From contig JANRJL010000045.1 of the NCBI GenBank assembly GCA_033763995.1, forward strand, positions 23,745-87,744: a stretch of 64,000 nt of DNA. Reading direction: 5' to 3'. Origin of the DNA: GCA-2737725 sp033763995. GTDB lineage: Bacteria; Pseudomonadota; Alphaproteobacteria; Rhodospirillales; Rhodospirillaceae. Shown here one piece after another: positions 24,884 through 33,350 of the stretch (the first letter of the stretch is position 1; each line of letters starts with the position of its first letter). Both the position numbers and the translations under genes were made by a program. Below the pieces are notes generated by a model. The model saw only the letters and a list, made by a program, of their open reading frames with translations, was not told where the DNA came from and searched no databases.

Positions 24884-25798
24884 TTACTCGCCGATCCCGT
24901 AGAAGGCCTGCATGCGGCGCACGTTGTCGCGGACATTGAGTTCGTAGCCGCGCAGGTAGGCGAACTCAGGCACGCGGACCTTGTCGGGAATTTCGTTGGG
25001 CGGCATGCCCTCGTCGACGGCCTTCTTCACCGCCGCCATCAAGGCCTCGAGGTACCTGCGCCGTTCCGTGAGGCTTGACTTGTCGGCGATCGGCACGCCA
25101 TGGCCCGGAATCATCACGGTGAAGTCCATGGCCTCCAATTCCTTGAGGGTGCGCACCCAATTGTAGGGGTCGTAACCCGCCATGAACGTCAACGGCGCGC
25201 CGCCGGGCGTGGCGATGTCCACGGCGAACAGATATTTCCGCGCCTCGCCGTCGGCCCGCATGAACACCAGACAGTCGCTGTGATTGGGCCCCAGGTAGAT
25301 CAAGTCCAGGGACCGTTCGCCGAGCTTCACGGTGTAGTTCTTCGGGAACGTGATGTCGGGTATCACGACGGTCGGGTTGGGTTTGTCCTTGAAATGCTGA
25401 ACGCACTTTTCGTGAGCAATGAACTGCGCGCCCTCGTCCTTGAAGATTTGCCCGCCGCTGACGTGGTCCCAGTGATTGTGAGAATAGACAACGTACTTCA
25501 CCGGCTTGTCGGTGATCTTGCGGATTTCTTCGCGCATCTGCTTGGCGTCTTTGGCCGTCAACGGATCGGTGGCAATGACGCCGTCTTTGGTGACCAGGAA
25601 AATATTCCTGGCGCTGCCGGAATAAGAGTAAAGACCCGGGGAGATTTCCACGGTCTCGACTTTGCCCACGCCGAAGCGATTCCAGGCGGTGTTGGGGGCG
25701 GGCTTCAGCAGGTCTGCGCGGTCCTGAACTTCCGTCGCCATCGCTGTCGTTGCGAGCAGGGCCGACGCCCGCAGTGCCGCCATGAGCATCGTTCTCAT
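24884..25798 (-). CDS. Secreted MBL-fold hydrolase, array member 5
   Basis: Metallo-beta-lactamase-fold hydrolase, last gene of the five-paralogue operon. It has a signal peptide (MRTMLMAALRASALLATTAMA), then the domain: GARNIFLV-type SARNIFLVTKDGVIATDP, zinc motif SHNHWDHVSGG (about residues 107-117), LGPNHSDCLVFM and IPGHGVPI. Start ATG 25798 follows GGGAGG closely. The extreme C-terminus is FYGIGE, whereas the other four members end in GW. The substrate is unknown. Export to the periplasm follows from the signal peptide. Confidence 0.88.
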   Translation of the reverse strand: MRTMLMAALRASALLATTAMATEVQDRADLLKPAPNTAWNRFGVGKVETVEISPGLYSYSGSARNIFLVTKDGVIATDPLTAKDAKQMREEIRKITDKPVKYVVYSHNHWDHVSGGQIFKDEGAQFIAHEKCVQHFKDKPNPTVVIPDITFPKNYTVKLGERSLDLIYLGPNHSDCLVFMRADGEARKYLFAVDIATPGGAPLTFMAGYDPYNWVRTLKELEAMDFTVMIPGHGVPIADKSSLTERRRYLEALMAAVKKAVDEGMPPNEIPDKVRVPEFAYLRGYELNVRDNVRRMQAFYGIGE

Positions 25799-25809
25799 CG
25801 TGACCTCCC

Positions 25810-26721
25810 TTACCATCCCATTTCCCAGTAAACGCGCGTGCGATAGACGTTGCGCTCGATGAATTCCTTGTAGTTGCGCATGTAATCGAATTCCTTGAGG
25901 CGCACGGACTTGTGGATCTCATCGAAGCTCTTGCCTTGGTCGAGGGCTTCCTTGACGGCCGCCATGAGCGCTTCCAGATAGCGTCGGCGTTCGTTCACGG
26001 CTGATTTGTGCGCCAGGGGCACGCCGTGGCCGCCGACGAGATAGTCGAAGTCCATGGCCTCCAGTTCTTTCAGCGTGCGCACCATGTTGTGCAGCGAGTA
26101 GTCGTTCATGGTGCCGCCGACCAGGCCGCCGGCCGTGACGAGATCGGGCATGAAAAATATGCGCCCGGGATCGGGCCGCATGACGACCAGGCAGTCGCCA
26201 TGATTCTTGCCGAAGTAAAGCATGTCGAGAGTGCGCCCGCCCAAGGTCAGGCGATAGTTGTTGGAGAACGTGAAATCGGGCATCACCAAGTCGGCATTGG
26301 GCAGGTCCTTGAAATGCTCGACGCATTTCTCGTGGCTGATGAACACCGCGCCTTCGTCCTTGAAGATTTTCCCGCCCAACACGTGATCCCAATGCTGGTG
26401 GCTATAGACCACGTATTTGACCGGCTGGTTCGTGACTTTGCGGATGGCCGCGCGCATTTCCTTGGCGAAGGCGGGGCTCACCGGATCGGTGGCGATCACA
26501 CCGTCGGAGGTGACCAGGAAGATGTTGCGCGCTCCGCCATTGCCGAACGTGTATAGGCCCGGAGCCAATTCCACCGTTTCGTAGCCACGCACGCCGAATT
26601 TGTTCCAGGCCGGATTGGGGGCAGGCTTCTTCAATTCCTCCAGGCTGGGTGTCTGTGCCGCGACGGCGCCGGAAAACAATGCCAATACGGCGGCCACACA
26701 AAGTGCGCGCACGGTCACCAT
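25810..26721 (-). CDS. Secreted MBL-fold hydrolase, array member 4
   Basis: Paralogue with signal peptide MVTVRALCVAAVLALFSGAVAAQ. It shares GARNIFLVTSDGVIATDP, the zinc motif SHQHWDHVLGG, a FKDEGAVFISHEKC segment, FGKNHGDCLVVM and GGHGVPL. Its first 50 residues, including KKPAPNPAWNKFGV, match the corresponding part of member 5, so these two are the closest pair. The start overlaps the end of the upstream gene by seven bases, and the ending is YWEMGW. The role is probably hydrolysis of a periplasmic substrate. No known lactamase-specific motif distinguishes it. Confidence 0.88.
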   Translation of the reverse strand: MVTVRALCVAAVLALFSGAVAAQTPSLEELKKPAPNPAWNKFGVRGYETVELAPGLYTFGNGGARNIFLVTSDGVIATDPVSPAFAKEMRAAIRKVTNQPVKYVVYSHQHWDHVLGGKIFKDEGAVFISHEKCVEHFKDLPNADLVMPDFTFSNNYRLTLGGRTLDMLYFGKNHGDCLVVMRPDPGRIFFMPDLVTAGGLVGGTMNDYSLHNMVRTLKELEAMDFDYLVGGHGVPLAHKSAVNERRRYLEALMAAVKEALDQGKSFDEIHKSVRLKEFDYMRNYKEFIERNVYRTRVYWEMGW

Positions 26722-27593
26722 CCCATTTCGTAATAGTGGTAAATCCGCTCTGCGGCGCGGGCGATCTGCTCCTTATAGCCGCGCACGTCCTTGAATTCCG
26801 GCAGCTCGATGGTGGCGGCGATATCGTCGGCCGAGCGGCCCTTGTCGAACTCCGGCCTCACCGCGGCCATTAACTGTTCGAGAAACTTGCGCCGCTGCGT
26901 GACTGCGTCGCGGGCGCCAAAGGGAATCCCGTGGCCGCCCACCATGCGCTGCCAATCGGGCCGCGCTTCGATCTCGCGCAAGGTCCGCACCCACTCCTTG
27001 GGGTTGTAGTCGGGCATGAAGCCAAGGCCGAGGGAGTAGGGCGTGACCAAATCGTTCACATAAAGCACGTCGCTGCCCTGCAACTGCATCACCAGCATGC
27101 AGTCGCCGTGATTGCGCCCGAAGTACATGAGCTTCAGCGTCTTGCCCTTGATCTTGACTGTTTCGCCGCCCTTCACGGTGCGGTCGGGCATGACGACGTC
27201 CGGGTTGGGGTCGGCCTTGAAGTGCGCGACGCAGTTTTCGTGGCTGATGAACGTCGCGCCCTCATCCTTGAAGACCTTGCCGCCGCTGACGTGATCCCAA
27301 TGCTGATGGCTATAGACGACATATTTCACCGGCTTGTCGGTGATTGTGCGGATGGCCGCGCGCATGTCTTGAGCGAATGCGGGGCTGACCGGGTCCGTGG
27401 CGATCACGGCGTCGTCGCCCACGACGAAGATACTGCGCGCACCAAAGCTGCCAAAGGTATAAAGTCCCGGTGCCAACTCCGTCGTGACGCGATTGCGCAT
27501 GTCAAAGGGTATGGTCGAGGCTTGGCTCCAAGCAACTTGAGGCCAAGCAGTACAAGCCAAGAGCGTGAGGAGAACTGCGCGCATCGCGATCAC
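26715..27593 (-). CDS. Secreted MBL-fold hydrolase, array member 3
   Basis: Paralogue of 292 residues with signal peptide ending near PQVAWSQA. Shared elements are GARSIFVVGDDAVIATDP, SHQHWDHVSGG, FKDEGATFISHENC, FGRNHGDCMLVM and GGHGIPF, and it ends YYEMGW. GTG 27593 overlaps the upstream TGA (GTGA), but ATG 27584 three codons on is also a plausible start. The tight overlap indicates translational coupling inside the array. Confidence 0.88.
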   Translation of the reverse strand: MIAMRAVLLTLLACTAWPQVAWSQASTIPFDMRNRVTTELAPGLYTFGSFGARSIFVVGDDAVIATDPVSPAFAQDMRAAIRTITDKPVKYVVYSHQHWDHVSGGKVFKDEGATFISHENCVAHFKADPNPDVVMPDRTVKGGETVKIKGKTLKLMYFGRNHGDCMLVMQLQGSDVLYVNDLVTPYSLGLGFMPDYNPKEWVRTLREIEARPDWQRMVGGHGIPFGARDAVTQRRKFLEQLMAAVRPEFDKGRSADDIAATIELPEFKDVRGYKEQIARAAERIYHYYEMGW

Positions 27594-28480
27594 CAGCCAA
27601 TGGTGTTGAAGATCAGGACCCGTTCAGCATTGTGCCGTAGAAAGCGGTCGTACCCGTTCAAGTGCTTGAACTGAGGCAATGAGACTGCGCCGGGAATCTG
27701 GCCGAAGGGCGTGCCCTTGTCGATTTCCGCGCGCACCGCCGTCATCAGGGCTTCCATGTAAGCGCGCCGTTCTGCCACGGCTGCTTTCGGCGCCGACGGC
27801 GCGCCGTGGCCGCCGACCATGACGTCGAAATCAAGGTTTTCGATGTCCTTGAGCGTGCGAATGGTGTCGAGCAGGTAGGTATCTTCCATTTTACCGGTGC
27901 CGGTCGGAACCGATCCGGGGGTCACGAGGTCGACAATATGCAGCAGCCTTGCATGAGGAACATGCAGGAACGTCATGCAATCACTGTGATTGAGACCCAG
28001 ATAGAGCAGCCGCACCGTGCGCCCGCCCAATATGATGTTCATGTGTTGATCGTAGCTGACGTCCGGCAACACCAAGTCCTTGTTGGGATAGCGGTAGAAG
28101 GACTCCAGGCAATTGCGCTGGCTGACGACGGTCGCGCCCTCATCCTTGAAGATCTTGCCGCCCAGGACGTGGTCCCAATGCGAGTGCGAATAGACCATGT
28201 ACTTCACCGGCTTGGCGGTGAGCTTCTTGATCTCGGCGCGCAACACCGGCGCGGCCTTGGGGCTGATGGGATCGCCGATGATGACGCCGTCCGGCGTGGT
28301 GACCACGAGGGTGCGGGCGCCGGCGTAACTGAACGTATGAACATCGTCGGCCAGCTTGGTCATTTCGCCCTTGGCCGGGCCGAAGGGCGTTGTGCCTGTC
28401 TGGGGGGCTGTGTTTTGCGCAAATGCTACAGGGGCAGTGAACCCGGCCAGCAGAGATGCAACGTGGAGGATGATTCTCAT
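27590..28480 (-). CDS. Secreted MBL-fold hydrolase, array member 2
   Basis: Paralogue of 296 residues with signal peptide MRIILHVASLLAGFTAPVAFAQ. The fold is marked by GARTLVVTTPDGVIIGDP, SHSHWDHVLGG, LGLNHSDCMTFL and GGHGAPS, and it ends FNTIGW. It is the most divergent member in the insert after the zinc motif (VVSQRNCLESFYRYPNKD). It starts nine bases after the stop of member 1. Confidence 0.87.
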   Translation of the reverse strand: MRIILHVASLLAGFTAPVAFAQNTAPQTGTTPFGPAKGEMTKLADDVHTFSYAGARTLVVTTPDGVIIGDPISPKAAPVLRAEIKKLTAKPVKYMVYSHSHWDHVLGGKIFKDEGATVVSQRNCLESFYRYPNKDLVLPDVSYDQHMNIILGGRTVRLLYLGLNHSDCMTFLHVPHARLLHIVDLVTPGSVPTGTGKMEDTYLLDTIRTLKDIENLDFDVMVGGHGAPSAPKAAVAERRAYMEALMTAVRAEIDKGTPFGQIPGAVSLPQFKHLNGYDRFLRHNAERVLIFNTIGW

Positions 28481-28489
28481 GTCCGCCTC

Positions 28490-29410
28490 CTACCAACCCA
28501 GCGCGAAGTAGGCGACAAAGCGCTCGGCATTACGCGCCTTGAGCGCGTCGTAATTGCGCAAGTGTTTGAACTCCGGCAGGTCGATCTTCTCGGCGATCTC
28601 GAAGGGATTGGTGCCTTTCTCCCACTCTTTCTTCACGGCCTCGAACATGGCCTCGATGTAGCGGCGCCGTTCCACAAAGGCATCTTTAGGGGCGATCGGC
28701 ACACCATGGCCGCCGATCATGCGGTCGAAGTCCACGGTGGCTTCGATCTCCTTCATGCTGCGAATCCAGTCGAGCGGGTAATAGTCATTCAGCAGCCCCG
28801 AGCCGCCGCTGACGCCGTAAGGCGTGACCAAATCCACGACGAAGAGAATTTTTTCCTCGGGGATGCGCATGAATGTCATGCAGTCGCCGTGATTGCGCCC
28901 GAAATAGTAGAGCTCAAGCGTGCGCCCGCCGAGCTTCAGGTCGTGACGCGACCCTTCGTAGGTCATGTCCGGCATGACGACGTCGGGGTTGGGATGGCGG
29001 TGAAAATGCTTGATGCAATTGGCGTGGCTGACGAAGGTTGCGCCTTCGTCCTTGAAAATTCTGCCGCCGCGGGCATGGTCCCAATGCTGGTGGCTATAGA
29101 CAACGTACTTTACCGGCCCGTCCGTCACCTTGCGGATCTCGTCGCGCAGATATTCGGCCGATCTGGGTGTGATGGGGTCAGTCGCGATCACGCCCTCGGA
29201 CGTGACGATGAAGATGTTGCGGGCGCCGTTATGCGTGAACGTATAGAGGCCCTCGGCGATCTTGGTGGTCTCCGGCCGGTTGCGGCCGATGGGCACTTGA
29301 TCGTCGACGTTGACGGACTTGGTGGCCGGCGTGCCTTGCGCGGCCAGCGTCAACGGCCACAGGCAGAGCGCTATGGCCAGAAGCCGTCGCCAGGTGCGAA
29401 TGACTGTCAT
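28490..29410 (-). CDS. Secreted MBL-fold hydrolase, array member 1 (promoter-proximal)
   Basis: First gene of the operon, 306 residues, with signal peptide ending near LWPLTLAAQ. Motifs are GARNIFIVTSEGVIATDP, SHQHWDHARGG, FKDEGATFVSHANC, FGRNHGDCMTFM and GGHGVPI, with C-terminus YFALGW. A GGGGAGGGAGATC stretch precedes ATG 29410. The 126-base gap to the divergent VOC gene should hold both promoters. Confidence 0.88.
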   Translation of the reverse strand: MTVIRTWRRLLAIALCLWPLTLAAQGTPATKSVNVDDQVPIGRNRPETTKIAEGLYTFTHNGARNIFIVTSEGVIATDPITPRSAEYLRDEIRKVTDGPVKYVVYSHQHWDHARGGRIFKDEGATFVSHANCIKHFHRHPNPDVVMPDMTYEGSRHDLKLGGRTLELYYFGRNHGDCMTFMRIPEEKILFVVDLVTPYGVSGGSGLLNDYYPLDWIRSMKEIEATVDFDRMIGGHGVPIAPKDAFVERRRYIEAMFEAVKKEWEKGTNPFEIAEKIDLPEFKHLRNYDALKARNAERFVAYFALGW

Positions 29411-29536
29411 GATCTCCCTCCCCAGGGTGAGAAGCGCGCTAGGCGAGTGCGCGATCTCTCGCCATAATAGGCTGGGACAGGGCGCGATACATCAGCGCCG
29501 CGATCACATTTTTTTTGATCAGAGGGGGCGGATCGT

Positions 29537-30652
29537 ATGGTTTCGGCAATGCGCTTAGCGACGGTGGGGGTCAGCAACATGAAGCAGGCCTTGAGCCTGT
29601 TTCAGGGCATCATGCAGCTCAAAGTCGAGCGCAGCGGCCCGGTGCCGCGCAGCCTGCTCAATGCGTGGAAAGTGGCGCCCGGCGTCAAGGCGCTGATGGC
29701 GGAACTTTCGTGCAAGGGCTACCCCATCGGGCGCTTGCGTCTGGTCGAGTTCACGCCCACGCCCAGCCAAAAAGTGCGGGTCGACTTCGGCGCTATCAAT
29801 TCTGATTCCGGCACCGATGTGGGTCCCAAGGCCATCGATTTCTATGTCGCCGATCCGATCGTGCCCTCGGTCCGCAAGATCGAGGCGGCAGGGTACAAGT
29901 TCCGCTCGCCGCCCGTGAAGCACCAGATCGCCGATTCCATCAGCGAAGAGTGCCTGTTCTCGGGGCCCGATGGTGTGCCGGTGCTGATCATGGTGGGCCA
30001 TCGCCACGCTCTCACCTCCATGCGCGCCGGTTCGCCCGACGGCCCCTTCAGCGAAATTCCCACCATCTCGATCGTGGCGGGCGATCTCACGCGCACGCGC
30101 GCGTTCTATGCCGGGGTCCTGGGCCTCACGGCCGTCACCGACGCCGAAACGCCCGAGCAATATCGCAGCCTGGTCAACAACCTGACCGGCACGCCCGACG
30201 GCACGCGCATTCACTTCCTGCTCTACGCCGACAAGCCCGAGGCGAGCGGAAAAATTCTCTGCGTGCATTTTTTCAATCGCACCGGCAAGCGGCTGACGGG
30301 CCGCATGAAGCCGGGCAATTTGGGTTTTTCATTGCTGACTCACGACGCCAAGAACTTGGACGAATTGCATCAGGCGCTGCGGGTCTTCGGCGCGGAGATC
30401 GTGACGCCGCCGATGCTGATCACCGACGACGGCATGCCCTACAAGGTCATGCTGGCCAAGGGCCCCAACGAGGAGATGTTCGAATTCACGCAATTCGTGG
30501 CGATTCCCTCCAAGGGCCGCGCGGCGCAGCCGAAAGCAAAGAAGGCGGCGGCCAAGAAAAAAGCCGCCAAGAAACCGGCCGCCAAAGCGAAAGCCAAGTC
30601 GAAAGCGTCGAAAAAGCCAGCCAAGAAGAAGGCCGCCAAGAAGAAACCTTAA
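29537..30652 (+). CDS. VOC-superfamily protein with lysine/alanine-rich H1-like tail
   Basis: Two vicinal-oxygen-chelate (glyoxalase/dioxygenase-type) modules followed by a highly basic tail. The first module starts SAMRLATVGVSNMKQALSLF, and the second starts ISIVAGDLTRTRAFYAGVLG (about residue 176), the classical VOC strand-helix pattern. Metal ligands are not certain from sequence alone. From about residue 330 to 371 the protein is almost only K, A, P and S (AAKKKAAKKPAAKAKAKSK and similar), like bacterial histone-H1-like tails, and may bind nucleic acid or polyanions. It diverges from the metallo-hydrolase operon and its end overlaps the converging lipoprotein gene by four bases. Confidence 0.85.
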   Translation: MVSAMRLATVGVSNMKQALSLFQGIMQLKVERSGPVPRSLLNAWKVAPGVKALMAELSCKGYPIGRLRLVEFTPTPSQKVRVDFGAINSDSGTDVGPKAIDFYVADPIVPSVRKIEAAGYKFRSPPVKHQIADSISEECLFSGPDGVPVLIMVGHRHALTSMRAGSPDGPFSEIPTISIVAGDLTRTRAFYAGVLGLTAVTDAETPEQYRSLVNNLTGTPDGTRIHFLLYADKPEASGKILCVHFFNRTGKRLTGRMKPGNLGFSLLTHDAKNLDELHQALRVFGAEIVTPPMLITDDGMPYKVMLAKGPNEEMFEFTQFVAIPSKGRAAQPKAKKAAAKKKAAKKPAAKAKAKSKASKKPAKKKAAKKKP

Positions 30653-31350
30653 GTCGCCTCGCGCGTGAGGTCGCCGGGCCCGCGCCGTTGAATCGTCGCG
30701 GGCCGGCCCGGCACCGCTTCCGGGCCTGGGGGTGCCTCGGTTTTCGGTGGAATCCACGAATTGCGCCGCCATTGCGCGGCGCGCGCATTCGCAGCTCGGA
30801 GGCGGTCAGCGCCTACCGCTGCTGCGATGGCAGATTCAACCCCAGACTCCATGGGCGTGAACCCGATCCGCGCCAGCGATGCATTGCCGCGATAAAGCGC
30901 AAGCCAATAAGCCGCCTCATCCAAGTTGTGCTGCTCCATCGGGCCGAGCGCATAGATTTGAGCGAGCTTGCCTTGCGCTTCGGTCCACCCCCCGTCGGCG
31001 GCGCGGATCAGCCACGTCAAACCGTCGGCGAACATGGCGCTGTCACCCGTGGACGCCAAGCCGATCAGACAATCACCCAAAGCAAATTGCGCGTTCTCAT
31101 AGCCCGGGCCAAGCTTTGCCACCGGCTCAAGTTTCGCCAGCGCGGCCTTGCAATCGCCACGGCGTTTGAGGTCGATGCCGTCGGAGTAAGCTTTGTTGGC
31201 GTTCGGGCCGGGGCGGATGATCTGCCCGGATTCGCCCAGGCCCTGCATGAACAGGCCCGCCTCGCGCCGGCCAGGGCCGCTGCTGGGTCCGTCGCTGCAG
31301 CCCGCCACGGCGGCGAATGACGCGAGCACAAGCGAAATGCGTTTCAACAT
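30649..31350 (-). CDS. Sel1-like repeat lipoprotein
   Basis: Likely periplasm-facing lipoprotein of 233 residues. The signal peptide ends in the lipobox VAGC (Cys 18). The central part has helical repeats of the Sel1/TPR kind: AKLGPGYENAQFALGDCLIGLA, LTWLIRAADGGWTEAQGKLAQIYA and NLDEAAYWLALYRGNA. The tail is proline-rich. The function is unknown, and such proteins usually act as protein-protein scaffolds. The gene converges on the VOC gene with a four-base overlap. Confidence 0.72.
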   Translation of the reverse strand: MLKRISLVLASFAAVAGCSDGPSSGPGRREAGLFMQGLGESGQIIRPGPNANKAYSDGIDLKRRGDCKAALAKLEPVAKLGPGYENAQFALGDCLIGLASTGDSAMFADGLTWLIRAADGGWTEAQGKLAQIYALGPMEQHNLDEAAYWLALYRGNASLARIGFTPMESGVESAIAAAVGADRLRAANARAAQWRRNSWIPPKTEAPPGPEAVPGRPATIQRRGPGDLTREAT

Positions 31351-31492
31351 GGTGAAGATGGGTCCTATTGAGTAGGGTCAAGCCGTGTCGGGGAAAAAGG
31401 GCAAAATGATGTTGACCTGCTTCTTTGGCCGCGATTTTTAATCTCGTCTCGTCACGCTAATCTGCGCCTACGTCAAAGGGAAGGGGTGCCCG

Positions 31493-32524
31493 ATGCTGGT
31501 CTATCGCGCGACGGCGATGCAAATCGCCTGCCATCCGATCAACGACTGCCCGGACAAGGCCGCCGCTCGGGCCAAGATGCGCGCTTGCCTCGAGCGGCTC
31601 AAGGTCACGGTGCCGGGCGCGCGCGTCTCAGCCGGGCCCGACATGAGGCTGGTCGTGCTGCCCGAGTATTTCATGACCGGATTTCCCCTGGGAACGCCGA
31701 TTCCGAAATGGGCCGAGTGGGCGGCGGTGGATGTGGACGGGCCGGAGTATGAAACGCTCGCCGCCATCGCCGCTAATGCGAAGGTTTACCTCGCGGGGAA
31801 TGCTTATGTGCGCGACAAGAACTTCCCCGGCATTTTCTTCCAGGGCTGTTTCATTTTCGATCCGTCGGGCAAGCTCGTGCTGCATTACCATCGGCTGACA
31901 TCGATGTTCTCGCCGACGCCGCATGATTTTCTCGACAAGTATCTCGACCTCTACGGGGCCGAGGCGTTGTTCCCCGTCGCGCGCACGCCCATCGGCAATT
32001 TGGCGTGTATCGCGTCGGAGGAAATTCAGTACCCCGAATTGGTGCGCTGTTTCGCGCTCAAGGGTGCGGAGGTGTTTTGTCATCCCACGTCGGAGCCCTA
32101 CAAGACCGGCCTCACGCCCAAGGACATCATGAAACGGGCGCGCGCCATCGAGAACCTAACCTACGTGGTATCGGCCAACACCTCCGGCATGATCGGTTAC
32201 CCGTTTCTCGACTACACCTGCGACGGCCTATCGAAGATCGTCGACTTCGAAGGTCAAGTGCTGGCCGAAGCGGGCTTTGGCGAATCCGTGGCGGCGACGG
32301 CCGATATCAACATCACCATGCTGCGCCGCGCGCGCAACAAGACCGACATCAACAATTTCCTCACGCGCATGCGCATGGAGTTGTATTCCGGCACCTACGC
32401 GCGGAAAGATTTTTATCCGCCCAACTCGCTGATCGGCAAAGAGCCCACTCATGAGCATTTCAAGACCATGCAGCAACAGGTGATTGACCGGTTGCGCAAG
32501 GTCGGCGTGATTGAGGCTGAATAA
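31493..32524 (+). CDS. Nitrilase-superfamily (carbon-nitrogen hydrolase) protein with altered triad
   Basis: 343 residues with the nitrilase fold: a first Glu in VVLPEYFMTGF, the segment VLHYHRLTSMFSPTPHD where the catalytic Lys normally lies, and ACIASEEIQYPELVRCFALKGAEVF at the nucleophile elbow. Aligning the conserved PE of the elbow with typical members (CxxxxxPE) places Ser, not Cys, at the nucleophile position, and Arg or His rather than Lys at the second position. A real Cys lies three residues earlier. The enzyme may be non-hydrolytic or belong to a diverged subgroup. It is followed after 13 bases by an SDR gene and is probably co-transcribed with it. Confidence 0.82.
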   Translation: MLVYRATAMQIACHPINDCPDKAAARAKMRACLERLKVTVPGARVSAGPDMRLVVLPEYFMTGFPLGTPIPKWAEWAAVDVDGPEYETLAAIAANAKVYLAGNAYVRDKNFPGIFFQGCFIFDPSGKLVLHYHRLTSMFSPTPHDFLDKYLDLYGAEALFPVARTPIGNLACIASEEIQYPELVRCFALKGAEVFCHPTSEPYKTGLTPKDIMKRARAIENLTYVVSANTSGMIGYPFLDYTCDGLSKIVDFEGQVLAEAGFGESVAATADINITMLRRARNKTDINNFLTRMRMELYSGTYARKDFYPPNSLIGKEPTHEHFKTMQQQVIDRLRKVGVIEAE

Positions 32525-32537
32525 GGGGGCCTGCGAT

Positions 32538-33320
32538 ATGCCGACCGTTCTCATCACCGGGGCCAATCGCGGCCTGGGTTTCGGGTTTTCGCAAATCTAT
32601 CTGCGCGATGGCTGGAGCGTCATCGCGGCCGTGCGCGACCCTGCCGGCGCGACCGATCTTCACGATTTGGCGAAGGCGCATCCCGGCAGGCTTGCCGTCG
32701 AAAAATGCGATCTGGCCGATTTTGCCACCCTCGAAGCCTTGGGGCGCAAGCTCAAGGGTACGCCCATCGATGTGCTGTTGGGCAACGCCGCCAAAACCAA
32801 CAACCCGGCTTCGACCGTGGGCGACACCAACTACGAGGCCTGGATGGAGGCCTTCAAGGTCAATGCCATGGGCAACATGAAGCTGGCCGAGACCTTCGTG
32901 GAGAACGTCGCCGCCAGCGCCCAGAAGAAGATGTTCTTCATCTCTAGCCGCATCGGCGCCAATCCGCCGGCGGGCATGATTCTGTTCCGCTCGTCCAAGA
33001 GCGCGCTCAACCAGGTGGTGTTCCAGCTTCATATGATGCTGAAGGATCGCGGCATCGCGGTCGCCTGCGCGCATCCCGGTTTCGTGCGCACCAAATCCAC
33101 CGCCGACATGGGCGTGTTCACGCCGCTGGAGAGCGCGGGGCATCTGAAGAAGATCATCGACGGTCTGACGGTTGGCACCGCCGGGCAGTTCTTCGAGCCC
33201 GACGGTTCGACCCTGCCCATTGTCACGCGGCAGATGAACCCCACGGCCTTCGGGGCCAAGGCGCCCGATGCGTGGGATGCGCAAAAGAAGGCGTGGGAAA
33301 AGGACGGCGCAAAGCGATAA
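32538..33320 (+). CDS. Short-chain dehydrogenase/reductase
   Basis: Classical SDR of 260 residues with the NAD(P) motif TGANRGLGFG (about residues 7-16), LLGNAAKTNN in place of NNAG, and ISSRIGANPP for the catalytic Ser. At the Tyr-x-x-x-Lys site the sequence is FRSSKSALNQ, so the catalytic Tyr is Phe. The reading is unambiguous at this site (TTC CGC TCG TCC AAG). Activity may be lost or altered. The start is ATG 32538; the frame is open to 32511, overlapping the nitrilase-like gene. It likely forms an operon with its neighbours at 31493 and 33351. Confidence 0.85.
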   Translation: MPTVLITGANRGLGFGFSQIYLRDGWSVIAAVRDPAGATDLHDLAKAHPGRLAVEKCDLADFATLEALGRKLKGTPIDVLLGNAAKTNNPASTVGDTNYEAWMEAFKVNAMGNMKLAETFVENVAASAQKKMFFISSRIGANPPAGMILFRSSKSALNQVVFQLHMMLKDRGIAVACAHPGFVRTKSTADMGVFTPLESAGHLKKIIDGLTVGTAGQFFEPDGSTLPIVTRQMNPTAFGAKAPDAWDAQKKAWEKDGAKR

Positions 33321-33350
33321 GTTTGTCGTGCGCCATCGGGGGAGATCATC

